This document shows, piece after piece, positions 22,846 to 26,905 of a stretch of 26,905 nt of DNA. Source of the DNA: Magnetococcales bacterium. Its GTDB lineage: Bacteria; Pseudomonadota; Magnetococcia; Magnetococcales; Magnetaquicoccaceae. A program made the translations under genes and the position numbers. The first letter of the stretch is position 1, and each line of letters begins with the position of its first letter. The stretch lies in contig JADGCR010000006.1 in NCBI GenBank assembly GCA_015228895.1, forward strand, positions 1 through 26,905. The letters run 5' to 3'. Below the pieces are notes generated by a model. It was not told where the DNA came from. It saw only the letters and a list, made by a program, of their open reading frames with translations, and searched no databases.

Positions 22846-24236
22846 ACGACTCGAAAGTATTGATTCTGGGTGGGGGTATTTCCGGCCTGGCCACGGCCTG
22901 GTTTCTGCACCGGCGGGGTGTGGAGGTGGAGCTCCTGGAGGCTGGCGATCAGCCGGGCGGCTCCATCCGCACCTCCCGGCAGCAGGGATATCTGGTGGAG
23001 CATGGCCCCAACTCCACCCTGCAAAAGCCTGGCGAGGCGGATGACGCCCTGGGTCGCCTGGTGACGGACCTGGAACTCTCCAACCGTCTGATCGAGGCCG
23101 ACCCCATGGCCGCCAGACGGTTCGTGATGCGCAAGGGTCGCCTGCTTCCGCTGCCGGACTCCCCCCCCGCGTTTTTGATCTCCCGGATTTTTTCCCCCTG
23201 GGCCAAGATCCGCCTGTTGCGCGAAATCGTGACCGGCTGGGTCGATCACGAGGAGAGCATCGCCGCCTTCGTCCGGCGGCGGCTGGGCAAGGAGTTTTTG
23301 ACCTATGCCATCGAACCGTTCATCTCCGGGGTGTACGCGGGGGACCCGGAGGATCTCTCCATTCAGGCGGCGGTACCCAGAATTTACGGCCTGGAACAAC
23401 AGTACGGCACCCTGATCGTCGCGGCCATCATGGAGGGCAAGGCGGCCAAGGCCATGGGCACCCCCCGTGGCCGGCTGGTCACCTTCGACGGGGGGATGGG
23501 GGTGTTGCCGGACACCATCGCCAAGAAACTGCCTCCCGGCACGGTGCATACCGGCAGATCGGTGGTCTCCCTGCGACCGGGGGAGGGTGGTGGGTGGCGC
23601 GTCACCTGGAAAGGGGAGGGGGGCGCGGAGGGCGCGCAGACCGCCAAACGGGTGGTGTTGGCCCTGCCGGCCCAGGCCGCCTCGTCGGCGCTCGCCTCCG
23701 TGGCACCTGCGGCGAGCCGGATTCTCTCCGGGCTGGCCTACGCCCCCATTGCCTCGGTGGCGATGGGATACGCCCAAAACCAGGTCGCCCATCCCCTGGA
23801 CGGCTTTGGTTTCCTGTTGCCCAGAAAGGAGCGGATCCGCCTGTTGGGGGGGTTGTTCTCCTCCACCCTGTTTCCGGGGCGGGCACAGGCCCACAAGGTG
23901 CTGCTGACCGCTTTCATCGGGGGCGCCATGGATTTCGCCGCCCTGACGCTGCCGGATACCCGTCTGGTGGAGCAGGTCCATCAGGATCTGGGTCGCTGCC
24001 TGGGGATTCAAGGCGCGCCGGAATTTGTCCACCTGACCCGCCATCAGAGCGCCATTCCCCAATATTATCTGGGACACCTGGGGCGTATCGAGGCGCTGGA
24101 CAAGGCGTTGGAACCCTTTCCCGGACTCTTCACCCGCGCCAATTGGCGGGATGGCATCTCCGTGGCCAACTGCGTGCGCAACGGGGAACTCATGGCCAGG
24201 CGGCTGATGGGCGAGGTGGAGGAGGAGCCCGCATGA
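22842..24236 (+). CDS. hemG: Protoporphyrinogen oxidase (FAD, oxygen-dependent type)
   Basis: A 464-residue FAD enzyme of the amine-oxidase-like PPOX (HemY-type) family that oxidises protoporphyrinogen IX to protoporphyrin IX. The FAD loop VLILGGGISGLATAWFL is at residues 6-22. ELLEAGDQPGGSIRTSRQQG follows, then YLVEHGPNSTLQ, FVMRKGRLLPLPDSPPAF, and YAIEPFISGVYAGDPEDLS, which is characteristic of PPOX. VTFDGGMGVLPDTIAKKL and the C-terminal LFTRANWRDGISVANCVRNG segment complete the pattern. Length matches Bacillus HemY (about 470). It overlaps hemN by four bases and dnaQ by four. Pairing an oxygen-independent HemN with this usually oxygen-using enzyme is noteworthy. The symbol hemY would be equally correct. 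Confidence 0.94.
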   Translation: MNDSKVLILGGGISGLATAWFLHRRGVEVELLEAGDQPGGSIRTSRQQGYLVEHGPNSTLQKPGEADDALGRLVTDLELSNRLIEADPMAARRFVMRKGRLLPLPDSPPAFLISRIFSPWAKIRLLREIVTGWVDHEESIAAFVRRRLGKEFLTYAIEPFISGVYAGDPEDLSIQAAVPRIYGLEQQYGTLIVAAIMEGKAAKAMGTPRGRLVTFDGGMGVLPDTIAKKLPPGTVHTGRSVVSLRPGEGGGWRVTWKGEGGAEGAQTAKRVVLALPAQAASSALASVAPAASRILSGLAYAPIASVAMGYAQNQVAHPLDGFGFLLPRKERIRLLGGLFSSTLFPGRAQAHKVLLTAFIGGAMDFAALTLPDTRLVEQVHQDLGRCLGIQGAPEFVHLTRHQSAIPQYYLGHLGRIEALDKALEPFPGLFTRANWRDGISVANCVRNGELMARRLMGEVEEEPA

Positions 24237-24952
24237 GCCGCCTGATCGCCCTGGACACGGAAACCACCGGCCTCTCCCCGAACCAGGGAGACCGGATCGT
24301 GGAGATCGGCTGCGTGGAATTGATTCACATGCGCAAGGGGCAGTCCCGCCAGTGGTACATCAACCCGGAGCGCAAGATCCCCCTGGAGGCCACGCGCATT
24401 CACGGCATCACCGATGAACAGGTGGCGCAGGCCCCGATTTTCGCCGCCATCGCCCAGGAGTTTCTGGAGTTCATCCGGGAGGATGCTTTGGTGATTCACA
24501 ACGCCTCCTTCGATCTGGGTTTCCTCAACGCGGAGTTGACCCGGATCAAACGTCCCGTTCTGGACGCCAAGCGGGTCACGGACACCATGGTGCTGTCCCG
24601 TCGCAGGTTTCCCGGTTCCCCCGCCAGTCTGGACGCCCTGTGCAAACGTTTGAAGATCGACAACTCCCACCGCAAGCTCCATGGCGCCCTGTTGGACTCC
24701 GATCTGCTGGCGGAGGTCTATGTGGCGTTGCATGGGGGGGCCCAGTTCACCATGTCCCTGGGGTCCGAACCCCCTCCGCCAACCCAGACCAGGGAGAGCA
24801 CCCCAACCCAAACAGCCGCGAAACCGGTGGTCCATGTCGCCAGGGAGTGGCGTTTGTCCCCGGAGGAGGAGCAGGCCCACGCGGCCTTTCTGGAGTTCAT
24901 GCAAAAGGAGTTCGGCGCCTGCCTGTGGTCGGAGGCGGCCAACAGGAGATGA
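24233..24952 (+). CDS. dnaQ: DNA polymerase III epsilon-type 3'-5' exonuclease (DnaQ)
   Basis: A 239-residue DEDDh exonuclease, the proofreading subunit type of DNA polymerase III. Exo I is IALDTETTGLSP with Asp8 and Glu10. Exo II is VIHNASFDLGFLNAEL with Asp94, and Exo III is KLHGALLDSDLLAEVY with His150 and Asp155, all expected catalytic residues. After the exonuclease domain (about 1-170) a linker leads to a C-terminal tail. The tail contains SPEEEQAHAAFLEFM, similar to the part that binds the polymerase alpha subunit. Length is close to E. coli DnaQ (243). Its ATG overlaps the hemG stop, so it is translated with the heme operon. It is separated by 21 bases from a convergent small gene. 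Confidence 0.93.
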   Translation: MSRLIALDTETTGLSPNQGDRIVEIGCVELIHMRKGQSRQWYINPERKIPLEATRIHGITDEQVAQAPIFAAIAQEFLEFIREDALVIHNASFDLGFLNAELTRIKRPVLDAKRVTDTMVLSRRRFPGSPASLDALCKRLKIDNSHRKLHGALLDSDLLAEVYVALHGGAQFTMSLGSEPPPPTQTRESTPTQTAAKPVVHVAREWRLSPEEEQAHAAFLEFMQKEFGACLWSEAANRR

Positions 24953-24973
24953 TCAACCCAACCCGTTGATTGT

Positions 24974-25177
24974 TCAAACCGTTCCGTTGCTCCCCTCCGG
25001 GGGCGGGGGTTGAATGGGTCCCAGCCAGTACCCGGCGCACAGACCCAGTTGTCTGCCTTCCAGCACCCCGACCTGATAGACGAATCCCTGTTTGATCAAA
25101 ACCGCCTCGGCATAGTTCGGCACGGGCTTCCACCAGTACCAGCCCGGCTCCCTTGGCTTTTCGCGTTTCCATTCCAT
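24974..25177 (-). CDS. Small tryptophan-rich protein of unknown function
   Basis: A 67-residue protein with MEWKREKPREPGWYWWKPVP, NYAEAVLIKQGFVYQVGVLE, GLCAGYWLGPIQPPPPEGS. The pattern PGWYWW...KP and later YWLGPIQPPP is unlike a chance shadow frame and looks like a small folded domain with aromatic residues. I do not recognise a family with certainty; it vaguely recalls small phage- or plasmid-borne proteins with GWY and W(L)GPI-PPP motifs. ATG 25177 is supported only by composition, as no clear Shine-Dalgarno is seen. It faces dnaQ tail to tail, and the 142 to 202 bases upstream separate it from petA. Real gene likely, role unknown. Confidence 0.6.
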   Translation of the reverse strand: MEWKREKPREPGWYWWKPVPNYAEAVLIKQGFVYQVGVLEGRQLGLCAGYWLGPIQPPPPEGSNGTV

Positions 25178-25379
25178 GAGAAGATTTCCATTTTTTGGGT
25201 TGTTTTATCACACGTCAGGCGAACAGGCATATACAAATATAAGGTTGAAAAAAGCGTATGGCAATGCTGGAAGATACTTGACTCCCGCACGCCATTTTGG
25301 AATTATTAGAAGTTACTGATTGAAGCTTTCCATTCGAAACCCTTTCCGCTTCACACTCAAAGATAAGGTCGAGAATTTC

Positions 25380-25949
25380 ATGACAGCCATAGCCCACTCA
25401 CCATCCCATCCCCATTCAACAGATCCGGCGCCATCGGAAGAGAATCGTCGCGATTTCCTGATTTTGGCTACAGGCGCGGTCGGCGCGGTCGGCGCTGCGG
25501 GAGCGGCCTGGCCCTTCATCCAGTCCTGGAGCCCCTCGGCGGATATCCTCTCCCAGGCCACCACCGAAGTGGATGTGAGTACCCTGGCCAAAGGTCAGAT
25601 GATCACCGTTCCCTGGCAGGGGAAGCCGGTCTTCATTCTGCGCCGCACGGACGAACAGATCGCCGCCGCCAAAAAGGATGATACGGCGCAACTCCCCGAT
25701 CCGGCCAAGGACGCGGATCGCGCCCAGAAACCGGAAATTCTCGTTCTGCTGGCCCTCTGTTCCCATCTGGGTTGTGTGCCCCAACCCATCGGCACCGGCA
25801 ATTACGGCGGCTTCCTGTGTCCCTGCCACGGCTCCCATTACGATACTTCGGGCCGCATTCGTCAAGGTCCGGCCCCCAAGAATCTGGAAGTGCCCTTTTA
25901 TACCTACAAATCCGACAATGTCCTGGTGATCGGCAAGGCGACCGTGTGA
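25380..25949 (+). CDS. petA: Ubiquinol-cytochrome c reductase iron-sulphur (Rieske) subunit
   Basis: A 189-residue Rieske protein of the cytochrome bc1 complex. It has a twin-arginine NRRDFLILATGAVGAVGA segment (residues 22-39) leading into the single membrane anchor. The soluble domain carries the cluster motifs LCSHLGCVP (Cys127, His129, Cys132) and CPCHGSHYD (Cys147, Cys149, His150). Cys127, His129, Cys147 and His150 bind the 2Fe-2S cluster, and Cys132 and Cys149 form the disulphide. It takes an electron from ubiquinol and passes it to cytochrome c1. ATG 25380 has AAGGTCGAG just upstream and gives the usual length; the frame extends back to a TTG at 25320. petB begins 68 bases after its stop. 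Confidence 0.96.
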   Translation: MTAIAHSPSHPHSTDPAPSEENRRDFLILATGAVGAVGAAGAAWPFIQSWSPSADILSQATTEVDVSTLAKGQMITVPWQGKPVFILRRTDEQIAAAKKDDTAQLPDPAKDADRAQKPEILVLLALCSHLGCVPQPIGTGNYGGFLCPCHGSHYDTSGRIRQGPAPKNLEVPFYTYKSDNVLVIGKATV

Positions 25950-26017
25950 ATCGGCCCCGGTCGGCCTGCTGCAACCCTTCTGTCGCAATCCTATAGAGAA
26001 CCAAGGAGAGCTTCCCC

Positions 26018-26905
26018 GTGTCAAAGATTATGGAGTGGGTGGATGCCCGTCTGCCCGTCACAGAACTGGTGAAGAGTCAGACTACGGAATACCCGACACC
26101 AAGAAATCTCAATTACTGGTGGAATTTCGGTTCGTTGGCCCTGTTCATCCTCATCGTCATGATTCTGACCGGCCTGTTCCTGGCCATGCACTACAAGCCG
26201 GACGCCAACCAGGCGTTCGATGTGGTGGAACATATCATGCGGGATGTCAACTACGGCTGGCTGTTGCGTTATCTCCACGCCAACGGCGCGACCTTCTTTT
26301 TCATGGCCATTTACATCCATATCCTGCGGGGCATGTACTATGGCTCCTATCGGGCGCCACGGGAAATTCTCTGGTGGTTCGGCATCATCATCTTCTTCAT
26401 GATGATGGCCACCGCCTTCATGGGTTACGTCCTGCCCTGGGGTCAAATGTCCTATTGGGGGGCCGCGGTCATCACCAACCTGATGAGCGCACTGCCCGTC
26501 ATCGGCGAAGAGCTGGTCATCTGGATCTGGGGTGGTTTCGCGGTGGGAGACCCGACCCTGAACCGTTTCTTCGCGCTCCACTTCCTGTTGCCCTTCGTGA
26601 TCTTCGCCCTGGTGTTCCTGCACATGTGGGCCTTGCACGCGGTCCACTCCAACAATCCGGACGGAGTGGATCCGGATTTCAAAAAGGATGGCATTCCCTT
26701 CCATCCCTATTATGTGGTCAAGGATCTGTACGGCGTCGGCGTTTTTCTGCTCGTCTACTGCGCCTTTGTCTTCTTCATGCCCAACTTCTTTCTGGAACCG
26801 GACAACTACATTCCGGCCAATCCCATGCAGACCCCGGCCCATATCGTGCCGGAATGGTATTTCCTGCCGTTCTACGCCATCCTGCGTTCCATCGATTTCC
26901 TGGGG
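26018..26905 (+). CDS. petB: Cytochrome b of the bc1 complex, N-terminal part (runs off window)
   Basis: An open frame of 296 codons that continues past the window end. The start is GTG 26018, supported by AAGGAGAG at 26003-26010, seven bases upstream. An internal ATG at 26030 is a weaker choice. Cytochrome b features are [20 protein letters not shown] and the first heme histidine pair His87 and His101 ([16 protein letters not shown]). [15 protein letters not shown] follows, then the second pair His188 and His202 ([16 protein letters not shown]). The Qo-site motif PEWY is at 278-281. It binds two b hemes and forms the quinone sites of the bc1 complex. petA precedes it by 68 bases; petC (cytochrome c1) would be expected beyond the edge. 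Confidence 0.96.
   Translation, partial: MSKIMEWVDARLPVTELVKSQTTEYPTPRNLNYWWNFGSLALFILIVMILTGLFLAMHYKPDANQAFDVVEHIMRDVNYGWLLRYLHANGATFFFMAIYIHILRGMYYGSYRAPREILWWFGIIIFFMMMATAFMGYVLPWGQMSYWGAAVITNLMSALPVIGEELVIWIWGGFAVGDPTLNRFFALHFLLPFVIFALVFLHMWALHAVHSNNPDGVDPDFKKDGIPFHPYYVVKDLYGVGVFLLVYCAFVFFMPNFFLEPDNYIPANPMQTPAHIVPEWYFLPFYAILRSIDFLG

Noticed and set aside
24985..25005. Terminator-like CCCC/GGGG stem after dnaQ
   Set aside because: It lies in the coding region for the PPPPEG end of the small minus-strand protein, has a short stem and no T-run.
1..26905. CRISPR arrays, tRNA or rRNA genes, transposases, integrases, phage genes
   Set aside because: No regularly spaced direct repeats of 23-40 bases, no cloverleaf or rRNA motifs and no transposase or integrase sequence were seen on either strand.

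Overview
The window is a gene-dense, GC-rich proteobacterial chromosome segment. By eye the coding regions are around 60% GC, with a few sharply AT-rich gaps. It carries the conserved origin-proximal block rpmH-rnpA-yidD-yidC-mnmE-mnmG-rsmG-parA-parB, two near-perfect parS sites, and a heme operon headed by hemE whose upstream AT-rich gap contains a perfect DnaA box. An origin beside hemE is an arrangement established for several alphaproteobacteria. The dispersed hairpin repeats and the overall gene content suggest a deep-branching relative of the alphaproteobacteria, such as the Magnetococcales (magnetotactic cocci, Etaproteobacteria). That placement is an inference from gene order and remembered sequence style, not from a search.

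Layout. 1-306: 3' end of folD. 307-423: hairpin repeat and a sigma70-like promoter. 424-6104: rpmH, rnpA, yidD, yidC, mnmE, mnmG on the plus strand (ribosome assembly, RNase P, membrane insertion, tRNA wobble modification), with a parS site between mnmE and mnmG. 6105-6435: a non-coding block made of dispersed hairpin repeats. 6436-8803: rsmG, parA, parB, with a second parS inside the end of rsmG. 8805-12819: plus-strand run of an orphan GspC-like protein, a methyltransferase, a CitE/HpcH-like aldolase-family protein and a GT-C type membrane glycosyltransferase. 12740-15725: minus-strand operon of a small two-CW cysteine protein, a methyltransferase, a sugar-nucleotide epimerase/dehydratase and a family 2 glycosyltransferase. 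These two sets look like envelope-glycan genes and their last genes overlap tail to tail.

15726-16053: AT-rich divergent gap. 16054-17253: NnrS-family membrane protein. 17255-18864 (minus): a Nif3-like metal protein and aroE. 18917-20062: a 381-residue protein I do not recognise. 20063-20374: AT-rich gap with DnaA-box-like sites and 9-bp tandem repeats, the best candidate for oriC. 20375-24952: overlapping operon hemE-hemN-hemG-dnaQ, giving three late heme-synthesis steps plus a DnaQ-type exonuclease. 24974-25177 (minus): a small tryptophan-rich protein. 25380-26905: petA and the 5' part of petB (cytochrome bc1), cut by the window edge.

The most notable points are the candidate oriC/parS arrangement, the family of strong hairpin repeats, the facing glycan cassettes with a short GT2 lacking the usual C-terminal membrane helices, the orphan GspC next to parB, and the unrecognised 381-residue protein beside the candidate origin. 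I found no CRISPR array, tRNA, rRNA, transposase or phage gene.
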